Assembly: GCA_963834405.1 (NCBI GenBank)
Contig: CAWIBX010000005.1
Span: 496,001-560,000, forward strand
DNA length: 64,000 bases
Reading direction: 5' to 3'
Origin: Bog-473 sp963834405
Lineage (GTDB): Bacteria > Actinomycetota > Acidimicrobiia > Acidimicrobiales > RAAP-2
Program-made: the position numbers and the translations under genes
Notes under the pieces: model-generated
Seen by the model: only the letters and a program-made list of their open reading frames with translations
Told to the model about the DNA's origin: nothing
The model's database searches: none
Shown here: one piece after another, positions 51,369 through 60,793 of the stretch
Position numbering within the stretch: the first letter of the stretch is position 1
Layout: each line of letters opens with the position of its first letter

Positions 51369-52706
51369 GTGTTAGCGGACGCCCAGCCCGGGACCGCGGA
51401 CCTGGTGGCTCACCTGTATCGACGCGCCGGCTTTGGCGCGCTCCCGAGCGAGCTGGCCACCGCGACGGGCGAGGGATACGACGCAACGGTCGCCACGCTG
51501 GTGCGCGGGCTCACCCAGCCCGATCCGGGCGCCGCCGCCATCGCGGCACCGACGCTCAGCCCCCCACCGCCGCCGGCGCAGCGGCGCGCCATGGACGTGG
51601 CGTCGCGGCGTCAGCTGCAGATGGAGATCCGCCAGCAGTTCGTGGAGCTGTCCTCGTGGTGGCTGGCCCGGATGATGGCGACGTCCAACCCCCTCAAGGA
51701 GAAGCTCACGTTCCTGCTGCACGGGCACTTCCCGACGGCGATCTCGAAGGTCCGGTTCCCGCTCTACATGTACGGCCAGAACCAGCTCTTCCGCACGCAG
51801 GGCAGCGGGGACTTCGACACCCTGACTCAGGCGGTGGCCACGGACCCCGCCATGCTCATCTGGCTCGACGCCAACTCCAACCAGGCGTCCAACCCCAACG
51901 AGAACTTCGCCCGCGAGCTCATGGAGCGCTTCACCATGGGCATCGGCACCTACACGCAGAACGACGTGCGCGCCGCCGCCTACTGCTTCACCGGGTGGAA
52001 GCTCAACCCCCGCACCAACGCGTTCGCCTTCGATGCGGCACAGCACAGCACGACGCCGCAGACGTTCCTCGGGACGACTCGCGTCAACAGCGGCCAGCAG
52101 GTCATCGACATTGTCACGCACAGCGAGGCCTCTAGCCGTTTCGTGCCGTCACGCTTTTGGAGCTACCTCGCCTACCCGGTCAGCCCCGGTGATCCTGTCG
52201 TGGCGGACCTGGCACCGGGGTACGCGGCGGACCGCAACATCGGCAACCTCCTGACCGCGATCTTCCAGCACCCGCGGTTCACGCAGGCGCGGGCCCGCAC
52301 CGGGCTCGTCAAGCAGCCCACCGAGTACATGGTCGGGGCGCTGCGCGCGCTCGGCGTCAGCGCGGCCGGCGTGCAGGCGAGACCAGCCGAGCTGATCCCC
52401 GTCTTTGAGAGTCTGGGCCAGGTCCTCTTCGACCCGCCGAGCGTGGGTGGCTGGCCCCAGAACGGCTACTGGCTCTCGACCTCCGCCTCCCTCACGCGGT
52501 GGGAGTTCGCGCACCGCCTGGCCCACGCCGCCGACATCTCGCCCGTCGCCGACGCCGCGCCGCCTTCCCGGGTGGATGCAGCCGCGGAGATGCTCACCAT
52601 CTCGGATTGGAGCGCGTCCACGGCGGCCGTGCTCCGGGGCGCCGCGAACGACCCGCCCACCCTGGTCACCCTCGCGCTGGTGTCCCCCGAGTACGTGAGC
52701 AACTGA
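51369..52706 (+). CDS. DUF1800 family protein
   Basis: A 445-residue DUF1800 protein, a family of unknown function. Diagnostic blocks are HLYRRAGFGALPSE, LTFLLHGHFPTAISKV, NENFARELMERFTMGIGTYTQNDVRAAAYCFTGW, FWSYLAYPV and QVLFDPPSVGGWPQNGYWLS. It lacks an obvious signal peptide. GTG 51369 follows AGAGGA; just upstream a CCCCGG-AGG-CCGGGG hairpin (51342-51356) could affect translation. It is always found beside DUF1501 partners such as the next gene. Confidence 0.9.
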   Translation: MLADAQPGTADLVAHLYRRAGFGALPSELATATGEGYDATVATLVRGLTQPDPGAAAIAAPTLSPPPPPAQRRAMDVASRRQLQMEIRQQFVELSSWWLARMMATSNPLKEKLTFLLHGHFPTAISKVRFPLYMYGQNQLFRTQGSGDFDTLTQAVATDPAMLIWLDANSNQASNPNENFARELMERFTMGIGTYTQNDVRAAAYCFTGWKLNPRTNAFAFDAAQHSTTPQTFLGTTRVNSGQQVIDIVTHSEASSRFVPSRFWSYLAYPVSPGDPVVADLAPGYAADRNIGNLLTAIFQHPRFTQARARTGLVKQPTEYMVGALRALGVSAAGVQARPAELIPVFESLGQVLFDPPSVGGWPQNGYWLSTSASLTRWEFAHRLAHAADISPVADAAPPSRVDAAAEMLTISDWSASTAAVLRGAANDPPTLVTLALVSPEYVSN

Positions 52707-52718
52707 GGAGGGACGTCC

Positions 52719-54173
52719 GTGCGCGAGCCGACCGAACCGACCTGGACCGAATCGCCGCCCGTTCCGACGTGGGAGACGTGGCCGCGAGCGCAGGGGCCCG
52801 AGTCGCGGTCCGACCTCCCACAGACCCTCCCGGCGGAGGAGGCGCCGGCGCCCTCCGGTCCACCTCCGCCGGGACGCCACCTCGACCGGCGCGCCTTCCT
52901 CGGGCTGGCGGCGGGCGTCGGCGCGTTGGGCGCACTGGGCGCGGTGCTGGGCCCCCGCGCCTGGGACAGCCTCTTCGGTGGCGGGTCCAGCGCGACGACC
53001 GGCGCCATGGGCACCGATGCCGGTGCGACGCTGGTGTTGCTGACCCTCTACGGCGGCAACGACGGCCTCAACACCGTGATCCCGTACCAGAACCCGGCGT
53101 ACGCCGCGACGCGCGGGTCCCTGGCCGTCGACCCCTCGACCGTGCTGCCGCTCGCCGACGGCTACGGGCTGCACGCCGGCATGCCCGGCTTCAAGAAGCT
53201 CTGGGACGCACATGAGCTCGCTGTCGTCCACGGCGTGGGGTTCGCCGACCCCAACTACAGCCATTTCGAGTCGATGGACATCTGGCAGAGCGGGGTGCCG
53301 GAGACACCGGTCGCCACCGGATGGCTCGGACGCTGGCTGGACGGCACCAAGTCGAGCCCCCTGCGGGCCATCGCACTCGGCCCGACCCTGCCGACGGCCC
53401 TCTCGGGCCAGAAGGTGCAGGGCGCGGCGATCCCGATCGGCCCGCTCGTGCTGCCGGGCGACGCCGCCGAGCAGTCGCTCTACGCCGCGCTCGCCCGGGC
53501 CGGTGCGGCGGACCCGCCACTGGCTGCACAGGCCGCCACGTCGGACGCGGTCTTGCTCGAGCTCAACCGGCGGCTCGGGCCGCTCCTGGACAAGAGCGGG
53601 ACGGCGAACCCGCTGCACCTGTCGGGTCCCGCGGCGCAGAGCCAGGGTGCCGCCGGCGCGCTCGCCATCGCCAACGGCGGCGGCGGCACGTCGGCTGGTG
53701 ACGTCATGGCCGTGCAGCTGAGCACGGTCGCCAACCTGATCCTGGCCGGCGCCGGCGCGGACGTCTACAGCGTGGAGCTCGGCGGCTTCGACACCCACGC
53801 CGATCAGGTCGCCGTGCAGAGCGCACTGCTCACGCAGGTGGACACCGCGGTGACCGCCTTCGTCGACACCCTGCGTGGCACCCGCCGTGGCGACAAGACG
53901 GTGGTCCTCATCTACACCGAGTTCGGCCGGCGCGTTGGCGCCAACGCCAGCGCGGGCACGGACCACGGGTGGGCCAACGTCGCGTTCGTGGCCGGACCGC
54001 CCGTCAAGGGCGGTTTCTACGGCGAGCCCCCGAGCCTGACCAACCTCTCGGAGGGCAACACCGTCTACACGACCGACTTCCGCACGCTCTACGCCACCAT
54101 GCTGGGTGGCGTCCTCGGCACCGATCCCAAGCCGTTCCTCGACGGGTCGTTCAAGCAGCTGGCGCTCTTCTGA
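52719..54173 (+). CDS. DUF1501 family protein, Tat-exported
   Basis: A 484-residue DUF1501 protein of the alkaline-phosphatase-like/sulfatase-related clan. A long Pro-rich N-terminus leads to a twin-arginine signal at residues 56-66 (DRRAFLGLAAG) and a hydrophobic stretch, so it should be exported folded by Tat. LLTLYGGNDGLNTVIPYQNPAYAATR, NYSHFESMDIWQSG, ELGGFDTHADQ and VVLIYTEFGRRVGANASAGTDHG are characteristic, with probable metal-binding Asp/His residues. GTG 52719 has GAGGAGGG upstream. It pairs with the DUF1800 gene 12 bases before. Confidence 0.92.
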   Translation: MREPTEPTWTESPPVPTWETWPRAQGPESRSDLPQTLPAEEAPAPSGPPPPGRHLDRRAFLGLAAGVGALGALGAVLGPRAWDSLFGGGSSATTGAMGTDAGATLVLLTLYGGNDGLNTVIPYQNPAYAATRGSLAVDPSTVLPLADGYGLHAGMPGFKKLWDAHELAVVHGVGFADPNYSHFESMDIWQSGVPETPVATGWLGRWLDGTKSSPLRAIALGPTLPTALSGQKVQGAAIPIGPLVLPGDAAEQSLYAALARAGAADPPLAAQAATSDAVLLELNRRLGPLLDKSGTANPLHLSGPAAQSQGAAGALAIANGGGGTSAGDVMAVQLSTVANLILAGAGADVYSVELGGFDTHADQVAVQSALLTQVDTAVTAFVDTLRGTRRGDKTVVLIYTEFGRRVGANASAGTDHGWANVAFVAGPPVKGGFYGEPPSLTNLSEGNTVYTTDFRTLYATMLGGVLGTDPKPFLDGSFKQLALF

Positions 54174-54186
54174 CGGACGGGCGGCC

Positions 54187-55290
54187 TCAGCGCTGCAGCG
54201 CGTGCGCCAGGACGAGCCGGCGGTGGGTGGCGGCGTCGCCCCAGGCTCGTGAGAGCGCCCACGTGCGCTTCAAGAAGAAGTGGAGGTCGCACTCCCACGT
54301 GTAGCCGATGGCGCCGTGGACTTGGAGCGCCACCCGGGCGGCCAGGTCGGCGGCGTCCGAGGCCATCGCCTTCGCCATGGAGGCGTCGTGCGAGAGGGTC
54401 GGCTGCGCCGAGGCCAGGGACCAGGCGGCGCGGTAGGTGGCCGGGCGCGCGAACTCGAGCGCCACCCGGGCGTTGGCCAGGAGGTGCTTGACGGCCTGGA
54501 AGCTGCCGATCGGTTTGCCGAACTGGTGCCGCACCTTGGCGTAGGCGGCGGCCATGGCGACCATCCGGTCGGCCAGCCCGATGAGCAGGGCGGCGGATCC
54601 GGCAGCGGCGCGGTCGGCCAGCAGCGCGGCGGCGGCCTCGGCCGCCACGCCGTAGGCGAGCAACGTGTCGGAGGCCAGCGGCCAGTGGACGGTGGACAGG
54701 TCGCGCGACGCGCTGAGTGCGGGAGTCGGTTCGGCGGTGCACGACGCCGCTGGCACCGCGTGCAGCTGCCAGCCCGACTCGGTGTCGCGGCAGGCGAGCA
54801 GCAGGATCCCGGCGTCGCGGGCTCCCGAGACGCGCGGCGTGCGCAGCATGCCGTCGGCCGACACCTCGGTCGGGGACGTGATGCCCCGCGCCGTGACATC
54901 TATGCCGCCCACGGCGGCGACGACGTCGTCCTCGACCAGCGCGTCGAGGGCGGCCGCCGCCGCGGGGTCCGGCAGTAAGGCGGCCAGGGTGGGCGCCGCC
55001 AGCGCAGCGGTCTCGAGCAGCGGCTCGGGCAGACAGGCGTGGCCGGCCTCCTCCAGCACGCCCACGAGGTCGACGTCGCTCCGCCCCAGGCCGAGTGCGG
55101 CTTCCGGCACGACAAGCGCGGGCGCACCCAGCTCGGCGAGCACGGCCCAGCGGTTGCGGCTCTGTTCCGCCCGGCCGTCGTCGTCCGCCAGCTCGAAGGC
55201 GCGCAGGTCGTCGACGGTGCACTCGGCATCGAGGACGGTGCGCACCCCCTGACGGAGTTCGTCTTGCTCGTCGGAGAACGTGAAGTCCAC
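54187..55290 (-). CDS. Acyl-CoA dehydrogenase, small/second subunit
   Basis: A 367-residue acyl-CoA dehydrogenase with a weakly conserved N-terminal half. The C-terminal part is clear: AYAKVRHQFGKPIGSFQAVKHLLANARVALE and VHGAIGYTWECDLHFFLKRTW. It parallels the gene at 42203 and probably forms a heterotetramer with the longer enzyme ending at 55322. GTG 55290 is 31 bases after that gene's stop. The substrate is an unknown CoA ester. Confidence 0.9.
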   Translation of the reverse strand: MDFTFSDEQDELRQGVRTVLDAECTVDDLRAFELADDDGRAEQSRNRWAVLAELGAPALVVPEAALGLGRSDVDLVGVLEEAGHACLPEPLLETAALAAPTLAALLPDPAAAAALDALVEDDVVAAVGGIDVTARGITSPTEVSADGMLRTPRVSGARDAGILLLACRDTESGWQLHAVPAASCTAEPTPALSASRDLSTVHWPLASDTLLAYGVAAEAAAALLADRAAAGSAALLIGLADRMVAMAAAYAKVRHQFGKPIGSFQAVKHLLANARVALEFARPATYRAAWSLASAQPTLSHDASMAKAMASDAADLAARVALQVHGAIGYTWECDLHFFLKRTWALSRAWGDAATHRRLVLAHALQR

Positions 55291-55321
55291 GGGCTCGTCC
55301 GGCTCGTCCGCGCCGTCCCGC

Positions 55322-56464
55322 TCAGCGGGGCAGCCCGAGCAGGCGCTCGGCCACGACGTTGCGTTGGATCTCGTTGGTCCCGGCGTAAATGGGTCCGGCC
55401 AAGGAGAACAGGTAGCCATCGAGCCATTCGCCCGGTGCACCCGCGTGCAGGAGCTCGGCGTCGGTCCCGAGGAGGTCGAGGGCCGCGGTGTGGATGGCGA
55501 CGTCGGTCTCGGACCAGAAGATCTTGTTGGCGCTGGCCTCGGGGCCGACCGCGTGTCCCCGTGCCACGCGGGAGGCGGTCCAGTAGGTGTGCAGCTCGTA
55601 CGCCTCCGCGTTCATGTGGGCCTGCGCCACGGCGTCGGCCGACGCGTCGGGGCCGCCGCGCGAGGCGTAGAGCCGCAGGAGGCGGTCGGCTGCCTCGGTG
55701 TAACGCGCGGGGCTGCGCAGCGAGAGTCCTCGTTCCGACCCGGCCGTGGCCATGGCGACGGACCAGCCGTGGCCCACCTCGCCGAGCACCTGGTCTTCCA
55801 GCACCTCGACGTCGTCGAAGAAGATCTCGGCGAAGCCGGTCTCGCCGTCGATCTGGGGGACGGGGCGCACGGTCACGCCGGGCGCGTCCATGGCGATCAG
55901 GAAGTAGGTGAGGCCGCGGTGGCGATCCGACTCGGGGTCGCTGCGGAAGATGCCGAAGCACCAGTCGGCGAACGCACCCCGGCTAGCCCAGGTCTTCTGG
56001 CCGTTGAGCACCCATATGCCCTCCGCGGTGCGTTCGGCGCGGGAGCGGATGCCGGCGAGGTCGCTGCCCGCGTCCGGCTCGGACCAGCCCTGGCACCAGA
56101 TTTCGTCGCCCGCGGCCATCGGCGGGAGGAAGCGCGCCCTCTGGGCGTCGGTGCCGTACTCGAGCATGGTCGGCGCCAGGAGGAAGATGCCGTTCTGGCT
56201 CACGCGCTTCGGGGCGCGGGCGCGGTAGTACTCCTCCTCGAAGATCAGCCACTCGAAAATTCCGAGGTCTCGGCCGCCGTACTCGACGGGCCAGCTGACG
56301 ACGGACCAGCGGTCCTCGAACATGGTGCGCTCCCAGGCGCGGTGCGCCTCGAAGCCTTCGCGCGTATCGAAGGAGGGGAGGGGCTTGGCGGGGACGTGTG
56401 CCTCCAGCCACGCACGGGCCTCGGTCCGGAACGCCTCCTGCTCGGCGCTGAAGGTCAGGTCCAT
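55322..56464 (-). CDS. Acyl-CoA dehydrogenase, large/first subunit
   Basis: A 380-residue acyl-CoA dehydrogenase. WCQGWSEPDAGSDLAGIRSRA and GQKTWASRGAFADWCF form the flavin site, and AGTNEIQRNVVAERLLGLPR closes the protein. ATG 56464 was chosen, giving the usual MDLTFSAEQEAFR beginning. It is the first gene of the second acyl-CoA dehydrogenase pair in this window and lies close to the thiolase and ipd genes, supporting a CoA-thioester catabolic role. Confidence 0.93.
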   Translation of the reverse strand: MDLTFSAEQEAFRTEARAWLEAHVPAKPLPSFDTREGFEAHRAWERTMFEDRWSVVSWPVEYGGRDLGIFEWLIFEEEYYRARAPKRVSQNGIFLLAPTMLEYGTDAQRARFLPPMAAGDEIWCQGWSEPDAGSDLAGIRSRAERTAEGIWVLNGQKTWASRGAFADWCFGIFRSDPESDRHRGLTYFLIAMDAPGVTVRPVPQIDGETGFAEIFFDDVEVLEDQVLGEVGHGWSVAMATAGSERGLSLRSPARYTEAADRLLRLYASRGGPDASADAVAQAHMNAEAYELHTYWTASRVARGHAVGPEASANKIFWSETDVAIHTAALDLLGTDAELLHAGAPGEWLDGYLFSLAGPIYAGTNEIQRNVVAERLLGLPR

Positions 56465-56531
56465 GGCGGTGCGAATCTGGCACAGGCACTGCGGCCTTGC
56501 CAAGGTGGCGATGGGTGGAGCTGGTCGCCGC

Positions 56532-57527
56532 TCAGCTCTGGGCGCCTGGGGCCCGGTGCAGGATCAAGGTCTGCACGAAGTAGTCGACGATGATCCGCGC
56601 GATGTCCCCCGGGTCGGGTGAGCCGCCGGACTGGTCGAACCCGTGTCCTGCCCCGTGGATCATGATCAGCCGGGTCGGCACGCCGTTGGCCGCGAGGTCC
56701 CAGGCCAGCTCCTCGGACTGCTGCGGGTACACGACGTTGTCGTTGTCCGACTGCAGCAGCAGGAAGGGCGGGTTGCCGGGTGCCGCGTAGGTCACGGGGC
56801 TGGCCGCCCGCAGCGCGGCACTCAGTCGCTGGGGCGGCACCGTGCCGAGCAGGGAAATGAAATTCTCCTGCACGAGCATGCTCTCGCCTTGGTCGCCGAG
56901 GGTGAGCAGGTCGCTCGGACCCGCCATGTCGACGACGGCCTCGACCTTGCTCGATTCGTCCGTGTAGGCCCCGACGTCCCAGCCGGCCGCGGGGCCGGCC
57001 GTCCCCAGCAGCGCGACCAGGTGGCCGCCCGCGCTCTGGCCCCACGCCCCGATCTCATTCGGATCGACGTTGAGGTCCTGGGCGTTGGCCCGCAGAAAGC
57101 GGATCGCGCATTTCACGTCCTCTATCTGTGCGGGCCACGGCGAGCGAGGCCCGAGGCGGTAGTCAAGGCTGGCGACGACGAACCCCTGCGCCGCCAGGTC
57201 GGGGCCGACGGTGCCGATGATGAAGCCGCCGGTCGTGAGGTCCCCCGAGATCCAGGAACCGCCGTGCACGTACACGGCCGCCGGGGCCGGACCGTGCAGC
57301 TTCGTGGGCTCGGTGATTCGCGCGTGCTCGTGGTTGCAGTAGGTGATCGTCAGCTGCTGGCCCGCAGCCAGGGGATGGGTGAACGAGGTCCCCGCCCCAT
57401 TCGCCACCGTCGTGGCCGCCCCACCGCCCTCGGGGGTGGTCGGGCTGGCGCTGGTGCAGCCGGACAGGGTGGCCAGAAAGAGGAGGGCGAGCGTGCAGAC
57501 GGCGGCGGTCGAGAGGCGTCTGCGCAT
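56532..57527 (-). CDS. Lipoprotein alpha/beta hydrolase (esterase/lipase type)
   Basis: A 331-residue exported hydrolase. The signal peptide ends in the lipobox LSGC (Cys 24), so it is a predicted membrane-anchored lipoprotein. It is of the hormone-sensitive-lipase/BD-FAE type: VYVHGGSWISGDL oxyanion motif, GAWGQSAGGHLVALL nucleophile Ser, and IHGAGHGFDQSGG with the catalytic His. The Asp is in LLLQSDNDNVVYPQQ. It probably hydrolyses external esters. The 263 bases upstream hold only the thiolase promoter region. Confidence 0.9.
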   Translation of the reverse strand: MRRRLSTAAVCTLALLFLATLSGCTSASPTTPEGGGAATTVANGAGTSFTHPLAAGQQLTITYCNHEHARITEPTKLHGPAPAAVYVHGGSWISGDLTTGGFIIGTVGPDLAAQGFVVASLDYRLGPRSPWPAQIEDVKCAIRFLRANAQDLNVDPNEIGAWGQSAGGHLVALLGTAGPAAGWDVGAYTDESSKVEAVVDMAGPSDLLTLGDQGESMLVQENFISLLGTVPPQRLSAALRAASPVTYAAPGNPPFLLLQSDNDNVVYPQQSEELAWDLAANGVPTRLIMIHGAGHGFDQSGGSPDPGDIARIIVDYFVQTLILHRAPGAQS

Positions 57528-57790
57528 GGCCCCCCAATGTTGGTCGATGCGGGGCTTCGGGCGGTTCTACCCCGGTCCGCGCTGTGGACCACAGCCCGCC
57601 GTCACGTCCTGGGTATGTGCCAACTGCATCGGGCCGCGCCTTCTCGTTTCGGGCACAAACGAGGCGCCCTGGCTACTCGAAATCGGGGCGAACGAGAAGC
57701 TGGATCCCGATACAGGTGGGTTCGCCGTCGGACGGCCGAGTCCACTCCATCTGGCACCTAACCTGATTCGGCGTCAGAATTGAGCCTCCT

Positions 57791-58978
57791 ATGCCGAACG
57801 CGGTGATCATCGACGCCGTCCGCACGCCCGTGGGTCGCCGGGGCGGCCGCCTCTCGGGGTGGCACGCCACCGATCTGGCGGCCCAGCCGTTGGCGGCCCT
57901 GCTGGCCCGCAACGACCTCGACCCCGCCCTGGTGGAGGACGTCGTCATGGGCTGCACCATGACGGTCGGGGAGCAGGCCATGAACATCGCCCGCAACGCG
58001 GCAATGGGAGCCGGTTTCCCCGACTCGGTGCCCGGGACGACCGTCGACCGGCAGTGCGGCTCGGCCCAGCAGGCCATCCACTTCGCGGCCCAGGCCGTCA
58101 TGGCCGGGGCGATGGACGTGGCCATCGGCGCGGGCGTGGAGTCGATGAGCCGGGTCCCCATCGGCTCGACCACCGAGCCCGGGCCGGGTGAGGCCTACGG
58201 CCCCCTCTACCTCGAGCGCTTCGAGCTCATCCACCAGGGCGAGTGCGCCGAGGAGATCGCCCGGCGCTGGAAGATCTCCCGCGAGGAGATGGACGCGTTC
58301 GCCCTGCGCTCGCACCAGCGGGCCGCCCGCGCAACCGACGAGGGCCGCTTCGCCGGCGAGATCGTCCCTCTGGAGGCCAGGGTGCACCCCGACGTGCCGG
58401 GGGCGGACGAGGTGAACGCGGCGCACGGGCTCCTTGAGGCCGACGAGGGCATCCGGCGCGACACCTCGGCCGAGAAGCTGGCGGCGCTGAAGCCGGCCTT
58501 CTCCGAGACCGGGACGGTGACCGCGGGGTCGTCCTCGCAGATCTCCGACGGCGCGGCCGCCGTGCTGATCATGAGCGAGGAGCGGGCCTCCGCGCTCGGG
58601 CTGACACCCCGGGCCCGCTTCCATACCTTCGCCGTGGCCGCCAACGACCCGCAGATCATGCTGACCGCGCCCATCCCGGCCACCGAGCTCGTCTTGTCCA
58701 AGGCGAAGCTGACCCTCGACGACATGGACCTCTTCGAGATCAACGAGGCCTTCGCCTCGGTCGTGCTGGCCTGGGAGCGCGAGTACCACCCCGACATGGA
58801 CAAGGTGAACTCGAATGGCGGCGCCATCGCCATCGGCCACCCGACCGGGTGCTCGGGCGCCCGCCTGATGGCCACCCTGCTCAACGAGCTGGAGCGCACC
58901 GGCGGCCGTTACGGCCTGCAGACCATGTGCGAGGGCGGAGGGCAGGCCAACGCCACCATCATCGAGCGCCTGGGCTGA
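57791..58978 (+). CDS. Thiolase (acetyl-CoA acetyltransferase, FadA6-like)
   Basis: A 395-residue degradative thiolase. The acylated Cys89 is in DRQCGSAQQAIHF. The catalytic block AIGHPTGCSGARLMATLL carries His and Cys, and MCEGGGQANATIIERLG closes it. The overall pattern recalls mycobacterial FadA5/FadA6, which act in steroid degradation. A TAACCT hexamer (57759-57764) precedes the ATG at a distance giving a short leader; no ribosome site is evident. It leads an operon with DUF35 and lipid-transfer-thiolase genes. Confidence 0.92.
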   Translation: MPNAVIIDAVRTPVGRRGGRLSGWHATDLAAQPLAALLARNDLDPALVEDVVMGCTMTVGEQAMNIARNAAMGAGFPDSVPGTTVDRQCGSAQQAIHFAAQAVMAGAMDVAIGAGVESMSRVPIGSTTEPGPGEAYGPLYLERFELIHQGECAEEIARRWKISREEMDAFALRSHQRAARATDEGRFAGEIVPLEARVHPDVPGADEVNAAHGLLEADEGIRRDTSAEKLAALKPAFSETGTVTAGSSSQISDGAAAVLIMSEERASALGLTPRARFHTFAVAANDPQIMLTAPIPATELVLSKAKLTLDDMDLFEINEAFASVVLAWEREYHPDMDKVNSNGGAIAIGHPTGCSGARLMATLLNELERTGGRYGLQTMCEGGGQANATIIERLG

Positions 58979-59001
58979 CCGGGCGAACGGCTGACGGACG
59001 C

Positions 59002-59481
59002 ATGAGCATCAGTGAGGCCGTGACCAGGGTACCCGTCGTCGAAGGCTGGTTCACGACCGGCGCGGACGGACAGGCGCCGGCGCTGCTCGGCTCGCGCTGC
59101 ACGGGCTGCGGCACCTACGCCTTCCCGGCCGAGGCGAGCTACTGCCGGAACCCCGACTGCTCCTCCACCACGTTCGAGACGGTTGAGCTGTCGCGCCGGG
59201 GCCGCATCTGGTCCTACACCGATGCCCGCTACCAGCCGCCGGCACCGTACGTGGCGGCGGACCCTTACGTGCCTTTCTGCCTGGCCGCAGTGGAGCTGGC
59301 CGACGAGAAGCTGGTCGTCATGGGCCAGATCGTCGGCGGCGTGACCGTGGACGACCTGACCGTGGGCGACGAGGTGCAGCTCGTCGTGGACACCCTGTAC
59401 TCGGAGGACGGCTGCGACTACCTGGTCTGGAAGTGGCGGCCCCTCGACGGCGTGCCCGGGACGCCCGGCCGGGAGGGATGA
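59002..59481 (+). CDS. Zn-ribbon/OB-fold (DUF35) acyl-CoA-associated protein
   Basis: A 159-residue DUF35 protein. A zinc ribbon (CTGCGTYAFPAEASYC and RNPDC) precedes an OB-fold (RRGRIWSYTDARYQPPAPY onward). Such proteins bind lipid-transfer-type thiolases or acyl-CoA hydratases/aldolases and act as partners in steroid side-chain cleavage. It starts at ATG 59002, 24 bases after the thiolase, and its stop overlaps the start of its likely partner (ATGA). Confidence 0.92.
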   Translation: MSISEAVTRVPVVEGWFTTGADGQAPALLGSRCTGCGTYAFPAEASYCRNPDCSSTTFETVELSRRGRIWSYTDARYQPPAPYVAADPYVPFCLAAVELADEKLVVMGQIVGGVTVDDLTVGDEVQLVVDTLYSEDGCDYLVWKWRPLDGVPGTPGREG

Positions 59482-60710
59482 GCGTGGCCAGGGAAGAAGG
59501 GAAGGTCGCCGTCCTCGGTGCCGGCATGCACGAATGGGGCAAGTGGGGGCGGCCCTTCGTCGAATACGGGCTGGCCGCCGCCCGCGACGCGCTGGCCGAC
59601 GCCGGGCTGGGCTGGCGGGACATGCAATACGTCTCGGGCGCCGACACCATTCGCAACGGCTACCCGGGTTTCGTGTCCGGTGCCACCTTCGCCCAGGCGC
59701 TCGGCTGGACGGGGGCGCCGGTCTCGAGTGTCTACGCCGCCTGCGCGTCGGGCGCCGCGGCGATCGGCAACGCGCGCGCCCAAATCCTCGCCGGCCTGTG
59801 CGACGTCGCCATCGTCGTCGGCGCGGACACCACGCCCAAGGGCTTTTTCGCGCCAGTCGGGGGTGAGCGCAAGGACGATCCCGACTGGCTGCGCTTCCAT
59901 CTTCTCGGCGCCACCAATCCGACCTACTTCGCGTTGTACGCGCGTCGGCGCATGGACCGCTTCGGCGCGACCGAGGAGGACTTCGCGCAAGTGAAGGTGA
60001 AGAACGCCCGGCACGGGTTGGCCAACCCGAAGGCGCGCTACCGCAAGGAGGTCAGCGTCGACGAGGTGTTGGCCTCGCCGATGGTGGCCGACCCGCTGCG
60101 CCTGCTAGAGATCTGCGCCACCTCCGACGGCGGCGCGGCGCTCGTGCTTTCTTCCATGGAGTTCGCGCGGCGGCACACGGGCGGCGCGGCGCCGATCGTC
60201 ACCGTCGACGCCGTCTCGACCGTCACGCCGGCGTTCCCCAACACCGTGATAGAGATGCCGAACTTCGCGACCGACTCCGCGGTCACCGTGTCGTCGGTGT
60301 CGTCGGACACCTCGTCGGAGGTGGCGCGCTTCCGGCCGTCCATCGCCGCCGCGGCCTACGCGGCGGCGGGCATCGGCCCCGAGGACGTGAGCCTGGCCGA
60401 GGTGTACGACCTCTCCTCCGCGTTGGAGCTCGATTGGTACGAGGACATCGGCCTCTGTGGCGAGGGCGAGGCGGAGAAGCTGCTGCGCGACGGCGCCACG
60501 TCCCTGGGCGGACGCGTGCCGGTGAACCCGTCGGGCGGGCTGTCGTGCTTCGGCGAAGCCATTCCCGCCCAGGCGATCGCACAGGTCTGCGAGTGCGTGT
60601 GGCAGCTCAGGGGCACGGCCGCCGGTCGGCAGGTCGAAGGGGCACGCGTGGCGGTGACCGCGAATCAGGGTCTATTCGGCCACGGCTCCTCGGTTGTGCT
60701 TTCGCGCTGA
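59478..60710 (+). CDS. Lipid-transfer-protein (SCP-x type) thiolase
   Basis: A 410-residue thiolase-superfamily protein of the Ltp/SCP-x group. It shows SVYAACASGAAAIGNARAQI with the nucleophilic-Cys region and VEVYDLSSALELDWYEDIG-like segments, and it closes with VNPSGGLSCFGEAIPAQAIAQV. In mycobacteria, Ltp proteins with DUF35 partners are retro-aldolases or thiolases of steroid side-chain degradation. It is translationally coupled to the DUF35 gene, strongly suggesting one complex. The substrate is not established. Confidence 0.9.
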   Translation: MSVAREEGKVAVLGAGMHEWGKWGRPFVEYGLAAARDALADAGLGWRDMQYVSGADTIRNGYPGFVSGATFAQALGWTGAPVSSVYAACASGAAAIGNARAQILAGLCDVAIVVGADTTPKGFFAPVGGERKDDPDWLRFHLLGATNPTYFALYARRRMDRFGATEEDFAQVKVKNARHGLANPKARYRKEVSVDEVLASPMVADPLRLLEICATSDGGAALVLSSMEFARRHTGGAAPIVTVDAVSTVTPAFPNTVIEMPNFATDSAVTVSSVSSDTSSEVARFRPSIAAAAYAAAGIGPEDVSLAEVYDLSSALELDWYEDIGLCGEGEAEKLLRDGATSLGGRVPVNPSGGLSCFGEAIPAQAIAQVCECVWQLRGTAAGRQVEGARVAVTANQGLFGHGSSVVLSR

Positions 60711-60793
60711 AAACCCCAGGTGGCGCGCCTGATACCGGCGCTCCTGCGGCTTTTCGGCGCTCGGTGTGTGAATGACCGGTGTTTCGGGTATTG

